From Cobetia amphilecti (GTDB lineage Bacteria; Pseudomonadota; Gammaproteobacteria; Pseudomonadales; Halomonadaceae), in contig NZ_CP084115.1 of NCBI RefSeq assembly GCF_020217465.1, positions 2,914,001-2,978,000 of the forward strand: 64,000 nucleotides of DNA, read 5' to 3'. The notes under the pieces were generated by a model. The model was given only the letters and a program-made list of their open reading frames with translations. It ran no database searches and was not told the origin of the DNA. The translations under genes and the position numbers were made by a program. This document shows positions 48,081 to 58,095 of the stretch, piece by piece (the stretch's first letter is position 1; the number at the start of each line of letters is the position of its first letter).

Positions 48081-49373
48081 TCAGCGAGTGCTGGCAGGCT
48101 CTACGTTGGATGAGTCGGTCTGTGAGCCGGCTTGAGCACTGGCCTGAGAGGCCGCAGCCGCATCATCGGCACGCGCGAAGCGGTCCACCGCGGCGGCGCA
48201 GGCAGCGTCACCGGTGATGTTGAGCGCGGTGCGCGTCATGTCGAAGATACGATCCAGCGCGAACAGCAGCGGCAGGCCCTCGATGGGAATACCGGCGGCC
48301 AGCAGTACGGCGACCACCAGGAAGGACGGCCCCGGCACCCCGGCCTGACCGATGGCACCCAGAGTCGCGGTGAACACGATGGCGGCGTAGGCGGAGAAGC
48401 CGAGGTCGACATTGAAGACCTGGGCGAAGAACATCGCCACCAGCCCGTAATAGATGGCATTGCCGCTCATGTTGATGGTCGCGCCCAGCGGCAGCACGAA
48501 GGCAGAGGTGGCGTTCTTGAGGCCCAGCTCCTTCTCGCAGACTTCCATGTTGACCGGCAGGGTCGCCATGGAGGACGCCGTGGACAGCGCGACGGCCTGC
48601 GGCTTCTTCATCGCGGACATGAAGCGGCCCAGCGGCACGTCAGAGCCGAACTTGACCACCAGCGGGTAGAACACGAAGCCGTAGATGAGGATGGCGCCCA
48701 TGTAAACGAGGAACAGCTTCATCACCAGCGTCAGTACATCGAAGCCGAAGGTGCCGACGGCGTCCGCCATCAGGCCGAAGACGCCGATCGGCGCGATCAG
48801 CATCACCACGTTGATCATCCACACGAATGCTTCAATGACGGTGTTCAGGCCTTCGATCAGCGGCTTGCCACGCTCACCGGTCTTGGACAGGCCAATGCCG
48901 AGGAACAGGCAGAACACCAGAATCTGCAGGATATTGGCATCGGTGAGTGCCCCGAAGATATTGGTCGGCACCATGCCCAGAATGGTGTCCATCACGCCCG
49001 GCACGCTGCCCTTGTCAGCGTAGGCATTGGAGAACATGCCCTTGGCGCTTTCCAGGTCCACCCCGCTGCCCGGCTGGAAGACATGCCCCATCACCAGCGC
49101 CAGCATCACGGCCACGGCAGAGGTCAGCATGAAGAAGGCGAAGGTGGAGATACCGATCTTGCCGGCAGAAGGGCTGTCGCCCAGATTGGCGGCTCCCGAC
49201 ACGATGGAGACCGCGATCAGCGGCACGACCAGCATCTTGATCAGGTGAATGAACAGCTCACCCAGTGGCGCGAACATCGAGGCGTCTTCGCCCATGTACG
49301 CCCCGACACCTGCACCCAGGATCATGGCGATGACTACCTGGACGCCGATGTTTTTCCATAAAGACTGTTTCAC
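48081..49373 (-). CDS. Dicarboxylate/amino acid:cation symporter (DAACS family)
   Basis: A 430-residue inner-membrane transporter of the GltP/DctA family. Eight transmembrane helices and re-entrant loops are inferred from hydrophobicity. Signature segments: LSTASSMATLPVNM (HP1 serine-rich loop), ATINMSGNAIYYGL (TM7 NMxG-type), and IFDMTRTALNITGDA (TM8 substrate site). The Asn/Asp residues fit a glutamate/aspartate or C4-dicarboxylate carrier; substrate cannot be fixed by eye. A cytoplasmic Ala/Ser/Gln-rich tail ends the protein. Confidence 0.9.
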   Translation of the reverse strand: MKQSLWKNIGVQVVIAMILGAGVGAYMGEDASMFAPLGELFIHLIKMLVVPLIAVSIVSGAANLGDSPSAGKIGISTFAFFMLTSAVAVMLALVMGHVFQPGSGVDLESAKGMFSNAYADKGSVPGVMDTILGMVPTNIFGALTDANILQILVFCLFLGIGLSKTGERGKPLIEGLNTVIEAFVWMINVVMLIAPIGVFGLMADAVGTFGFDVLTLVMKLFLVYMGAILIYGFVFYPLVVKFGSDVPLGRFMSAMKKPQAVALSTASSMATLPVNMEVCEKELGLKNATSAFVLPLGATINMSGNAIYYGLVAMFFAQVFNVDLGFSAYAAIVFTATLGAIGQAGVPGPSFLVVAVLLAAGIPIEGLPLLFALDRIFDMTRTALNITGDAACAAAVDRFARADDAAAASQASAQAGSQTDSSNVEPASTR

Positions 49374-49453
49374 GTTACGACTACCTTGGATTGTGTCTGA
49401 AAGGTCGGTTGTTGCGTGCCACCGCAGTGCTGGCTACCGGTGAGGCCTGCCGT

Positions 49454-49504
49454 CATAGTCACCATGAATTCATAGTCACCATGGACTCATTGCCACCATG
49501 GATA
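49454..49504. repeat. 17-bp tandem repeat, three units
   Basis: catagtcaccatgaatt, catagtcaccatggact, cattgccaccatggata; all share the core caccatg. Located 81-131 bases upstream of the symporter start on its 5' side. Confidence 0.75.
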
Positions 49505-49698
49505 TTGTGGTCAGCGGGGTGGCTGGGATTATAAATGACTGCCTTTTTTACATAAGGTAGAAAGATAATCATTTAGTCGCGCAATCGAGATCACTTTGTT
49601 GCCATTTGTTACTAACTGGCGTCTTTGTGCTGCTTTCTCCCCCATTGGTCTAATGCCCGAGCTGACCAATCATTCAGGTTTCAGGCACAAAACGAAAA

Positions 49699-49729
49699 GC
49701 GCCCACCGCACGTTGAGTGCGATGGGCGC
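49699..49729 (-). terminator. Terminator of ppsA
   Basis: gcgcccaccgcac-gttga-gtgcgatgggcgc, one mismatch, with AAAACGAAAA in front giving a U-rich tract on the minus strand. Confidence 0.82.
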
Positions 49730-49790
49730 CCTGGGTGACAACGACCATCTGCGCCTCAGCGCGTCAGGTCACCATCCTGGGAAGCCTGGG

Positions 49791-52178
49791 TTACACCAGC
49801 TCCTTGTCCGCCAACATGAACCAGGTTTCCAGCACGGAATCCGGGTTGAGGGAGACGCTGTCGATGCCCTCTTCCATCAGCCACTTGGCCAGCTCCGGAT
49901 GGTCCGACGGGCCCTGACCACAGATGCCGACGTACTTGCCCTGCGCCTTGCAGGCACGGATCGCCATCGACATCAGCTGCTTGACCGCCGGATTACGCTC
50001 ATCGAAGAGGTGCGCGACGATGCCGGAGTCGCGATCCAGCCCCAGGGTCAGCTGGGTCAGGTCGTTGGAGCCGATGGAGAAGCCATCGAAGTGCTCGAGG
50101 AACTGATCCGCCAGCAGCGCGTTGGTCGGCAGCTCGCACATCATGATGACGCGCAGGCCGTTCTCGCCACGAACCAGACCATTCTCGCCCAGCAGCTTGA
50201 TGACCTGCTCCGCCTCGCCGGTGGTGCGCACGAAGGGCACCATGATCTCGACGTTGGTCAGCCCCATCTCGTCACGCACGCGCTTGAGGGCACGGCATTC
50301 CAGATCGAAGCAGTCGCGGAAGGTATCCGACACGTAGCGCGAGGCGCCACGGAAGCCCAGCATCGGGTTCTCTTCGCCCGGCTCATACATCTTGCCGCCG
50401 ATCAGGTTCTCGTACTCGTTGGACTTGAAGTCCGACATGCGCACGATGACCTTCTGCGGGTGGAAGGCGGCCGCCAGGGTGGAGATACCCTCGACCAGCT
50501 TGTCGACGTAGAAGTCGACCGGGCTTGCATAGCCGGCGGTGCGCGCATCGATGGTCTGCTGCAGATCGATGGGCAGGGTGGCGTAGTCGAGCAGCGCCTT
50601 GGGGTGCACGCCGATCATGCGGTTGATGATGAACTCGAGACGCGCCAGGCCCACGCCGGCATTCGGCAGACGCGAGAAGCTGAAGGCGCGGTCCGGGTTG
50701 CCGACGTTCATCATGATCTTGAACGGAATCTCCGGCATCTCGTTGACGCTGGTGACGGTGCGATCGAAGTTGAGGATACCGTCATAGACGTGACCGGTAT
50801 CGCCTTCGGCGCAGGAGACCGTCACTTCGCGGCCTTCGGCGAGCACCGAGGTCGCGTCGCCACAGCCGACCACGGCCGGAATGCCCAGCTCACGCGCGAT
50901 GATCGCCGCGTGGCAGGTACGTCCGCCACGGTTGGTGACGATGGCGGAGGCGCGCTTCATGACCGGCTCCCAGTCCGGATCGGTCATGTCGGTGACCAGC
51001 ACGTCGCCGACCTGCACCTTGTCCATCTGCTCCGGGTTGTCGATCACGCGCACCGCGCCCTGGCCGATACGCTGGCCGATGGCACGTCCGGTGACCAGAG
51101 TGCGCCCCTTCTCGCGCAGCTGGAAGCGCTCGAGGTTGCCGCCCTCTTCCTGGCTGACGACCGTTTCCGGACGCGCCTGGACGATGTAGAGCTTGCCGTC
51201 GTCGCCATCACGCGCCCACTCGATGTCCATCGGACGCTGGTAGTGCTTCTCGATGATCATGGCCTGGCGCGCCAGTGCCTCGACATCGGCGTCGCTGATG
51301 CAGAAACGGTGACGGTCCGGCACCGGCACGTCGACGGTCTCGACGGAGCGACCCGCACTGGTGTCGTCGGTGTAGACCATCTTGATCAGCTTGGAGCCCA
51401 GGTTGCGGCGCAGTACCGCCGGGCGGCCGGCGGCCAGCGTGGTCTTGTGGACGTAGAACTCATCAGGATTGACCGCGCCCTGCACCACGGTCTCGCCCAG
51501 GCCCCAGGAGCCGGTGACGAAGACGGCGTCGCGGTAGCCGGATTCGGTGTCCAGGGTGAACATCACGCCGGAAGCGGCCGTCTCGGAGCGCACCATCTTC
51601 TGTACGCCGGCAGACAGCGCGACCAGTGAGTGATCGAAGCCCTTGTGCACGCGGTAGGAGATGGCGCGGTCGTTGAACAGTGACGCGAACACCTCGTGAA
51701 CCGCACGCTTGATGTTGTCGAAGCCTTCGATGTTGAGGAAGGTTTCCTGCTGACCGGCGAAGGAGGCATCCGGCAGATCTTCCGCGGTGGCGGAGGAGCG
51801 CACGGCGACCTTCAGGTTCGGGTGCCTGGCCTGAAGCTCGGCGTAGGCACGTTCCATCTCGGCTTCGAAGGCCGGCGGCAGCGGCGTGTCGATGATCCAC
51901 TGACGAATCTCGGCACCGACGCGTGCCAGTTCGACCACGTCGTCCACATCGAGGGCATCGAGGGCGGCATTGATACGCTTGTCGAGGCCTTCGTGGGCCA
52001 GAAACTCGCGATAGGCATAGGAGGTAGTCGCAAAGCCGCCGGGCACGGTGACACCGGCATCGGCCAGATTGGAGATCATCTCACCGAGCGAGGCGTTCTT
52101 GCCGCCAACGCGATCAACATCGTTCATGCCGAGCTGATCGAAATCGACGACGTATTCGGATGTGGCTTGCTGTGACAA
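49791..52178 (-). CDS. ppsA: Phosphoenolpyruvate synthase
   Basis: Makes PEP from pyruvate and ATP for gluconeogenesis. The proposed start is TTG 52178, with AGGGGG at good spacing, giving 795 residues (E. coli 792). No ATG or GTG start fits: the only ATG, 52259, adds 27 atypical residues. [28 protein letters not shown] opens the ATP-grasp domain. [21 protein letters not shown] bears the phosphorylated histidine near 422. The C-terminal PEP/pyruvate domain includes [17 protein letters not shown]. Divergent from ppsR (395 bp), which regulates it post-translationally. Confidence 0.94.
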   Translation of the reverse strand: MSQQATSEYVVDFDQLGMNDVDRVGGKNASLGEMISNLADAGVTVPGGFATTSYAYREFLAHEGLDKRINAALDALDVDDVVELARVGAEIRQWIIDTPLPPAFEAEMERAYAELQARHPNLKVAVRSSATAEDLPDASFAGQQETFLNIEGFDNIKRAVHEVFASLFNDRAISYRVHKGFDHSLVALSAGVQKMVRSETAASGVMFTLDTESGYRDAVFVTGSWGLGETVVQGAVNPDEFYVHKTTLAAGRPAVLRRNLGSKLIKMVYTDDTSAGRSVETVDVPVPDRHRFCISDADVEALARQAMIIEKHYQRPMDIEWARDGDDGKLYIVQARPETVVSQEEGGNLERFQLREKGRTLVTGRAIGQRIGQGAVRVIDNPEQMDKVQVGDVLVTDMTDPDWEPVMKRASAIVTNRGGRTCHAAIIARELGIPAVVGCGDATSVLAEGREVTVSCAEGDTGHVYDGILNFDRTVTSVNEMPEIPFKIMMNVGNPDRAFSFSRLPNAGVGLARLEFIINRMIGVHPKALLDYATLPIDLQQTIDARTAGYASPVDFYVDKLVEGISTLAAAFHPQKVIVRMSDFKSNEYENLIGGKMYEPGEENPMLGFRGASRYVSDTFRDCFDLECRALKRVRDEMGLTNVEIMVPFVRTTGEAEQVIKLLGENGLVRGENGLRVIMMCELPTNALLADQFLEHFDGFSIGSNDLTQLTLGLDRDSGIVAHLFDERNPAVKQLMSMAIRACKAQGKYVGICGQGPSDHPELAKWLMEEGIDSVSLNPDSVLETWFMLADKELV

Positions 52179-52573
52179 GGGAACCCCCTGGTACCAATGG
52201 ATGGAAACGAATGACCGATGGAGGACGATGAACCGCCTTCCGTTCAGCAATGACGCCACCCTAACAAGCTCTCTCTAGTATTAGCCATTGGTCTAACCGG
52301 CTAGTCAGTGGAGGAGGACTACAACCCTGAGCCTGTTTCAGACGTTCTGTCGCCATCGTCGGCGAACATGTCGACAAGCCAGAAACGGCCGCTACAGGAA
52401 TGTAGTCATGAGGCGCTTTTGCAGAGAACGGGAACACGGGATTTCTCATATCGCGCCACTGGCCCTGTACCGGATATTGCAAGCTCGACAGTGAACACCG
52501 ACACTTGGGGTCTTCACGGGGCAACAGCCTGAGCGGGCTGGTGTCTTCGATTCGTTCTTCACGAGTGCCCGTC
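52179..52573. other. 395-bp divergent ppsA-ppsR region
   Basis: No gene recognised. It should contain both promoters. I see no repeat or clear consensus box here. Confidence 0.5.
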
Positions 52574-53407
52574 ATGACCCGAACCGCCTTCTTCATTTCC
52601 GATGGCACCGGCATCACCGCCGAGACACTGGGACGCAGTCTGCTCGCCCAGTTCGAGAATACCGACATCCGCATGGTGACCAAGCCCTACATCGATTCGG
52701 CCGAAAAGGCGACGGCACTGGTCAAGGCCATCGAGAGTGCGCATGCCAATGACGGCGAGCGCCCGATCATCATCGACACCATCGTCGACCAGAACATCCG
52801 CGACATCATCTCCGAATCCTCCGGCTTCAAGGTCGACATCTTCTCGACCTTCCTCAAGCCACTGGAAGAGGAACTGGACACCCACTCGTCCTACAGCGTC
52901 GGCAAGACCCACTCCATCGGGCAGGACGACGTCTACATGAATCGCATCGATTCGGTGCATTTCGCCCTCGACAACGATGATGGCGCGCGCACGCATCAAT
53001 ACGACAAGGCCGACGTCATCCTCATCGGCGTCTCACGCTGCGGCAAGACGCCGACCTCGCTGTATCTGGCGCTGCAGTTCGGTATCCGCGCGGCCAACTA
53101 CCCGCTGACCGAGGATGACCTGGACGAGTCCGGCACCCTCAAGATGCCCGCCTCACTGGCGCAATATCGTCACAAGCTGTTCGGGCTGACCATCGACCCG
53201 CGTCGTCTGGCCGCCATCCGCACCGAGCGTCGCCCCAACAGCCGCTACTGCTCGATCGATCAGTGTCTGCAGGAAGTCGAGCAGACCGAGGCACTCTTCC
53301 GCCGCTCCAAGGTGCCCTACATCGATACCACGCGTTTCTCGATCGAAGAGATCTCGACGCGCATGATCGCCGAGACCGGCCTGGCACGCCGCTTCTCACC
53401 GCGCTGA
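52574..53407 (+). CDS. ppsR: PEP synthetase regulatory protein (DUF299 kinase/pyrophosphorylase)
   Basis: A 277-residue bifunctional serine/threonine kinase and phosphorylase that phosphorylates PpsA with ADP and reverses it. [22 protein letters not shown] is the DUF299 start. The P-loop [15 protein letters not shown] is near residue 155, followed by [17 protein letters not shown]. Length equals E. coli PpsR (277). ATG 52574 chosen; no strong ribosome site. Divergent from ppsA, the conserved arrangement. Confidence 0.95.
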   Translation: MTRTAFFISDGTGITAETLGRSLLAQFENTDIRMVTKPYIDSAEKATALVKAIESAHANDGERPIIIDTIVDQNIRDIISESSGFKVDIFSTFLKPLEEELDTHSSYSVGKTHSIGQDDVYMNRIDSVHFALDNDDGARTHQYDKADVILIGVSRCGKTPTSLYLALQFGIRAANYPLTEDDLDESGTLKMPASLAQYRHKLFGLTIDPRRLAAIRTERRPNSRYCSIDQCLQEVEQTEALFRRSKVPYIDTTRFSIEEISTRMIAETGLARRFSPR

Positions 53408-53428
53408 CCCCGACACCAGATCATCAAA

Positions 53429-53485
53429 AGTCGATCACAACAACACACGTCGACCACGTCTAGACACATCGACCACAACAACACC
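53429..53485. repeat. 19-bp tandem repeat, three imperfect units, ppsR-ppnP gap
   Basis: gtcgatcacaacaacacac (53429-53447), gtcgaccacgtctagacac (53448-53466), atcgaccacaacaacaccg (53467-53485). Confidence 0.55.
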
Positions 53486-53509
53486 GCTACTCACCCAGGA
53501 AATCCTCCC

Positions 53510-53797
53510 ATGTTCAACATCAACCACTACTTCGACGGCCAGGTGGCCTCCATCGCCTTCCAGAGCGCCGACCTTCCTGCCACGGTCGGCGTGATGGCCA
53601 TCGGCGAATTCGTGTTCGCCACCAGCCAACGCGAATACATGACCCTGATCAGCGGCGACATGCAGGTACTGCTGCCGGGCGCGGAAGAGTGGTATCAGCT
53701 CGCCGCCGGCGAAAGCTTCATCGTCGAAGCCAACCAGAGCTTCGAGGTGCGCACCACGGTCGAGTCTGCCTATCTGTGCAAGTACGAAAACGCTTAA
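53510..53797 (+). CDS. ppnP: Pyrimidine/purine nucleoside phosphorylase
   Basis: A 95-residue cupin-fold PpnP (YaiE/DUF1255). It phosphorolyses several nucleosides to base and ribose-1-phosphate. FNINHYFDGQVASIAFQS, ATVGVMAIGEFVFATSQREYMTLISGDM and FEVRTTVESAYLCKYENA are canonical. Length matches E. coli (94). A ribosome site CCAGGAAATCCTCCC precedes ATG 53510. A tandem repeat begins at its stop. Confidence 0.94.
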   Translation: MFNINHYFDGQVASIAFQSADLPATVGVMAIGEFVFATSQREYMTLISGDMQVLLPGAEEWYQLAAGESFIVEANQSFEVRTTVESAYLCKYENA

Positions 53798-53850
53798 GGC
53801 ACTGGGAATAAGCCGCCCAAGGCACTGGGCAACAACCGCCCAAGGCGCTG
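53796..53850. repeat. 23-bp tandem repeat (2.4 units) starting in the ppnP stop codon
   Basis: Units 53796-53818 and 53819-53841 begin aaggcactggg; they differ at three positions. A partial third copy (aaggcgctg) follows. The first two bases are the last two of the TAA stop. Confidence 0.7.
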
Positions 53851-53863
53851 AAAGCCAGACATG

Positions 53864-53904
53864 AAAAAGCCGCCGTCCCCTCTCGGGTCACGGCGGCTTT
53901 TTTT
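53864..53904. terminator. Bidirectional terminator between ppnP and the second MATE gene
   Basis: aaaaagccgccgt ... acggcggcttttttt with CT-rich apical part; serves both convergent genes. Confidence 0.92.
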
Positions 53905-53934
53905 CGTCACGACGACTGTCTCTCGCTACCAGGC

Positions 53935-55314
53935 TCAGGCGCGCTGCCTGAGGACCGAGCGCAGTGCCAGATAACTGATGCCACCCATCAACAGGTAACT
54001 TGTCGCTACCCCGGCAAAGATGCCGATCACGCCATACAAGGCGCCGCCCAGCCAGGCCAGTGGCACCAGCAAGGCGAATAGGCGCACCAGCGAGAGCACC
54101 ATCGCGCGGCGCGGCTTGTGCAGCGCATTGAGGCTGGAATTGGCGAGAATGATCACGCCCTGTGCCCCGAGGGCGGCGGGTATCAGCCACAGATAGGTGC
54201 TGACCAGCCCCGCGACCTCCTGGCTCTCGGCGAAACGCGCCGCGATCCATTCGCCGCCCAGCCCGAGCCCCAACCAGACCACCAGCTGCCAGACGAGAAT
54301 GAAGGCCAGCACGCCGTGGATGGCGCGCCACACGCGCTTCTGCTGCCCGGCACCATCGTTCTGGCTGATGAAGGGCGACAGCGTCATGGACAGCGCCAGC
54401 ACCAGAATCAGCGCCAGCGACTCGATGCGTGAGCCGATGCCGTAGGCCGCCACCGCCGCGTGACCATGCTGACTGACGATACGCGTGACCAGCGCGGTGG
54501 CAATCGGCGTCATCACGCTGGTCAGCGCGGCAGGCAGGCCGATCGCCCCGACCTCGCGCCATGACGTCACCAGCCGCGTCACGCTCAGGTGACGGAAATC
54601 GAGCCGCGCGCGCAGCAGTGGCAATGCCAGCAAGCCTAGCGTCATCGCCAGCCACGACAGCACCGTGGCCAGCGCCGCGCCCGCCACGCCCATGCCCTGC
54701 CAGTCACCGATGCCGAAGATCAGCAGCGGGTCGAGCAGCGCATTGAGCACCCCCGCCGCCGCCATCACCAGCGAGGGCACCAGCGTATTGCCCTCGGCGC
54801 GCAGCACGCTGCCCAGCACACGCGGCAGCAACACGAAGGGCGCGCCGAAATACCACACCTGCATGTAATCGCGGATATGCGGCATCAGGGTGTCATCGGC
54901 CCCCAGCAGCCCGAACAGCGGCTCGATGCTGGCAAGCCCCAGCACCAGCATCACTAGCCCCAGCAGCAGCCCCAGCAGACTGGAATCCGTGGTGCGCGCC
55001 TTGACGGTCTCGAGCTCGCCTCGCCCCAGCCGACGCCCCACCACTGCGGTGGTGCCGATGGACAGACCGATGGCGATGCTGATCACGCCGAAGGTGACCG
55101 GGAAGGTCATGGTCACCGCCGCCAGCTCCGGCGTGCCCAGCTGGGCGATGAACCAGGCATCCACCAGGTTGAACAGCATCATGGTGACGATGCCGCCGAT
55201 TACCGGCCCCGTCATGCGCGCCAGCGTCGAGGCGATCGGGTCACGCACCAGATCGCGCGTGCCACGCCGAGACGAGGCACGTCTGGGGGTGGCAGGGGTA
55301 TCAGGGTCAGACAT
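53935..55314 (-). CDS. MATE family efflux transporter, second copy
   Basis: A 459-residue MATE antiporter with 12 predicted helices. LVRDPIASTLARMTGPVIGG opens the first repeat, and the second starts near 230. RRLGRGELETVKA and LGADDTLMPHIRDYMQVWYFG are typical. ATG 55314 (MSDPDTPATPRR) follows GGAG at good spacing; a longer frame to 55380 is unsupported. Related in family to the exporter at 7559-8968 but clearly divergent in sequence. No regulator adjoins. Confidence 0.9.
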   Translation of the reverse strand: MSDPDTPATPRRASSRRGTRDLVRDPIASTLARMTGPVIGGIVTMMLFNLVDAWFIAQLGTPELAAVTMTFPVTFGVISIAIGLSIGTTAVVGRRLGRGELETVKARTTDSSLLGLLLGLVMLVLGLASIEPLFGLLGADDTLMPHIRDYMQVWYFGAPFVLLPRVLGSVLRAEGNTLVPSLVMAAAGVLNALLDPLLIFGIGDWQGMGVAGAALATVLSWLAMTLGLLALPLLRARLDFRHLSVTRLVTSWREVGAIGLPAALTSVMTPIATALVTRIVSQHGHAAVAAYGIGSRIESLALILVLALSMTLSPFISQNDGAGQQKRVWRAIHGVLAFILVWQLVVWLGLGLGGEWIAARFAESQEVAGLVSTYLWLIPAALGAQGVIILANSSLNALHKPRRAMVLSLVRLFALLVPLAWLGGALYGVIGIFAGVATSYLLMGGISYLALRSVLRQRA

Positions 55315-55434
55315 ACAGGCTCCGGACAGAAAACGACCCCGACCGGCGAGGCGCCAGCGGGGTCGAACAGTGTAAAGCATCAGCGTGTCAGGTGAGGGGC
55401 AACGCCGGATCGCGCCGAGCCTCCCCGCGCTGCG

Positions 55435-55848
55435 TCAGTTGCCCTGCATGAAGGGCGAGACGACCTCTCCGCCCGCCTCACGCCAGGCCGCGAAGCCGCC
55501 ACCGAGATGGGCCACCGGCCCGAAGCCCATGTCCTTGAGCGACTTGGTGGCCAGCGCCGAGCGCAGCCCGCCGGCACAGAACAGCACATAGCGCCCTTCG
55601 CGTGCGAAGTCGGCACGGTGATAGGGCGAGGCCGGGTCGACCCAGAACTCCAGCATGCCGCGCGGCGCGTGGATGGCGCCGGGGATGCGCCCTTCGCGCT
55701 CCAGCTCACGCACATCGCGGATGTCCACCAGCGTCAGCGGCGTGCCGCCGGCGCGGGCCTCTTCCAACGCCTCGCGCAGCTCGCGGGGCGACAGGGTCTC
55801 GATCTCCGTCTCGGCGGCGGCCACCAGCTCACTGACCGGTCGAATCAT
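55435..55848 (-). CDS. Rhodanese-like domain protein
   Basis: A 137-residue single-domain sulfurtransferase-like protein. VDIRDVRELEREGRIPGAIHAPRGMLEFW is the entry strand and RYVLFCAGGLRSALATKSLKDMGF carries the active-site cysteine (near 90) with the loop CAGGLRS. GFAAWREAGGEV closes the fold. ATG 55848 follows AAGGAGC. Just downstream of mmsB, so possibly cotranscribed with the valine operon; role unknown. Confidence 0.9.
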   Translation of the reverse strand: MIRPVSELVAAAETEIETLSPRELREALEEARAGGTPLTLVDIRDVRELEREGRIPGAIHAPRGMLEFWVDPASPYHRADFAREGRYVLFCAGGLRSALATKSLKDMGFGPVAHLGGGFAAWREAGGEVVSPFMQGN

Positions 55849-55910
55849 GGGGTGCTCCTTGCAGATGATGTTGTCCTCGGGTGCCTGTCAGCGACTGGCG
55901 GCGTGATAGC

Positions 55911-56825
55911 TCACGCATCCGCCTCGCCACAGCGATAGAAGCGCTGGATGCTCGAGAAATCGAGGCGTCCTGCGCCCTGGGCGGCATGCTGGACGAACAG
56001 ATTACGCGCCTGGGAGCCCATTGGCACCGCCGATTTCGAGCCCAGCGCCATCTCCCAGGCAAGGCCAAGATCCTTGGTCATCAGATCGACCAGGAAACCG
56101 CCCTGATAATCATTGGAGGCCGGCGCGGCTTCCATCACGCCGGGCCAGGGATTGTAGACGTTGAGCGCCCAGTTGCCGCCGGATGACTGCTTCATCACCT
56201 CCGAGAGCACGGCCGGGTCCAGCCCGTTCTTGACCCCCAGCGCCAGCGCCTCGGCGGTGCCGCTCATCAGGATGCCCAGCAGCATGTTGTTGCAGATCTT
56301 GGCGACCTGGCCGCTGCCGGCCGGGCCGGCATGGAACAGATTCTTGCCCATCACTTCCAGCAGCGGCTCGGCACGCGCATAGCCGTCGGCCTCGCCGCCG
56401 ACGATGAAGCTCAGGGTACCGGCACGCGCGCCACCGACCCCGCCGGACACCGGAGCATCCATGAAGGTGATACCACGCTCGGCGGCATGACGCGCGACCA
56501 GACGGGCGTCATCCGGCGCGATGGTCGAGGCGTCGATCACCAGTACCGAGGCATCGAGCGTGGCCAGGAGGCCACCCGCGCCGTCTTCCTTGTCCCCCAG
56601 ATAGAGCTTTCGTACGTGCTGACCGGCCGGCAGCATGCTGATCAACACCTCGACACCTTCGGCGACCTCTCCGGGGGATGCCGCGCGGGTGGCGCCCGCC
56701 TCGACCAGCTCATTCATGGCCGACTCGACCAGATCGAAGACCCTTACCGCATGGCCAGCCTTGACCAGATTGAGCGCCATGGGCCCGCCCATGTTGCCGA
56801 GTCCGATGAAACCGATGGATGTCAT
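55911..56825 (-). CDS. mmsB: 3-hydroxyisobutyrate dehydrogenase
   Basis: A 304-residue NAD-dependent beta-hydroxyacid dehydrogenase. It oxidises (S)-3-hydroxyisobutyrate to methylmalonate semialdehyde in valine degradation. IGFIGLGNMGGPMALNLVKAGHAVRVFD is the NAD fold and signature, MDAPVSGGVGGARAGTLSFIVGG the substrate-binding loop, and the catalytic lysine lies in AGSGQVAKICNNMLLG. Start ATG 56825 follows AAGGAAG. Last enzyme of the operon. Confidence 0.95.
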   Translation of the reverse strand: MTSIGFIGLGNMGGPMALNLVKAGHAVRVFDLVESAMNELVEAGATRAASPGEVAEGVEVLISMLPAGQHVRKLYLGDKEDGAGGLLATLDASVLVIDASTIAPDDARLVARHAAERGITFMDAPVSGGVGGARAGTLSFIVGGEADGYARAEPLLEVMGKNLFHAGPAGSGQVAKICNNMLLGILMSGTAEALALGVKNGLDPAVLSEVMKQSSGGNWALNVYNPWPGVMEAAPASNDYQGGFLVDLMTKDLGLAWEMALGSKSAVPMGSQARNLFVQHAAQGAGRLDFSSIQRFYRCGEADA

Positions 56826-56910
56826 GGCAATGCTTCCTTGTGAACAGATTCTTGTTGTCATTGGCGTCCGGCGGCAAGCCTGCGCTTGCCGCCTGTACTG
56901 AAAAGCGCGC

Positions 56911-58095
56911 TCAGAGGTCCATCAGCGGATGCTCATCCTCTTCCCACAGCGGTGCGAAGAAGCCGTCGATGTATTCCTCGGAGACCTGGGCGATCGAGGC
57001 ATAGGCCCACTGCGGCTGCTTGTCCTTGTCGATCAGCAGGGCGCGCACCCCTTCGGCAAGCTCGGTGCCCATGCAGCAGCGCACCGACAGGGTCAGCTCG
57101 TCGCGGAAGGCCTCCGCCAGCGAGGAGTGGCGATGGCGCCCCAGCATGCGAAATACCAGATGCGGTGAGCTGGGGCAGCCGGCCAGCAGACGCTCGCGGT
57201 TGGCGCTCAGCCACGCATTGCAGTCACTGCGCGCCTGGGGGTCATCGATGATTCGCTGGCAGGCCTTCTGCACTTCGCGCCCGGCGACCAGCTGCTGAAG
57301 ATGATCGAAGAGCGGCAGCACCTGCCCCGGCGGCGCCAGTTCACGACGCTCGAACTCGCTCAGCACCTGGCTCAGATGACGCGACGGGTGACGGCCGAAT
57401 TCACCCTCGCACAACGCCTGCTTGAGCGCCTCGCGCTGCTCATCGGGAATCAGGCGTGTCGCAAGCCCCAGATCCAGCGCATCGCGGGCATTCAGCTGCG
57501 CACCGGTCGCGCCGAGATATTCTCCGATGCCACGCGGCAGGCGATTGAGCAGCCAGCTGGCACCGACATCCGGGTACAGACCGATGCTGACTTCCGGCAT
57601 CGCCAGTCGCGAACTCTCGGTGACCACACGCTCACAGCCGCCGGCGAACAGCCCCATGCCGCCGCCCATCACGATGCCGCCACCCCATACCAGCAGCGGC
57701 TTGGGGAAGGTATGCAGGCGGTGATCGAGCCGATATTCGGCGGTGAAGTAGCGGGTGGCGAAGAAATCATCCAGTGCCTCGAGGGGGTCTGCGCCTTCGC
57801 TGGCAGGCGCCGTGGTCATCGCCTGATAGAGCGCCACGATATCGCCACCGGCACACAGCGCACGCTCGCCGGCGCCTTCCAGCCACACCATGGCGATGCT
57901 GCTGTCCAGCTCCCAGGCATCCAGCTGCGCCTCGATGCGCTCGATCATGGCCAGCGACAGCGCATTCAGCGAACGCGGCGCGTTCAGGCGCATGATTCCC
58001 AACTGCTTGCCGTCACGGGCGCGACGCGTCTCGAACACTACGGGCGCCTCGATATCGGTCGCGGCCTTGGCGGTGACACCTTCTATCTGGCTCAT
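56911..58095 (-). CDS. 3-hydroxyisobutyryl-CoA hydrolase (HIBCH-type crotonase)
   Basis: A 394-residue crotonase-superfamily hydrolase. It releases 3-hydroxyisobutyrate from its CoA ester. RSLNALSLAMIERIEAQLDAWE, RALCAGGDIVALYQ and GGGIVMGGGMGLFAGGCERVVTE are typical, as are MPEVSIGLYPDVGASWLLNRLP and the long C-terminal helical part (WAYASIAQVSEEYIDGFF). It starts at ATG 58095, overlapping the preceding gene's stop by four bases (ATGA), with GGAGG upstream. Confidence 0.92.
   Translation of the reverse strand: MSQIEGVTAKAATDIEAPVVFETRRARDGKQLGIMRLNAPRSLNALSLAMIERIEAQLDAWELDSSIAMVWLEGAGERALCAGGDIVALYQAMTTAPASEGADPLEALDDFFATRYFTAEYRLDHRLHTFPKPLLVWGGGIVMGGGMGLFAGGCERVVTESSRLAMPEVSIGLYPDVGASWLLNRLPRGIGEYLGATGAQLNARDALDLGLATRLIPDEQREALKQALCEGEFGRHPSRHLSQVLSEFERRELAPPGQVLPLFDHLQQLVAGREVQKACQRIIDDPQARSDCNAWLSANRERLLAGCPSSPHLVFRMLGRHRHSSLAEAFRDELTLSVRCCMGTELAEGVRALLIDKDKQPQWAYASIAQVSEEYIDGFFAPLWEEDEHPLMDL

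Larger units (their letters stand above)
49374..49790. other. 417-bp region between symporter and ppsA
   Basis: Holds a 17-bp tandem repeat (49454-49504), the AT-rich promoter-like stretch (about 49530-49575) and the ppsA terminator. No gene seen. Confidence 0.65.
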
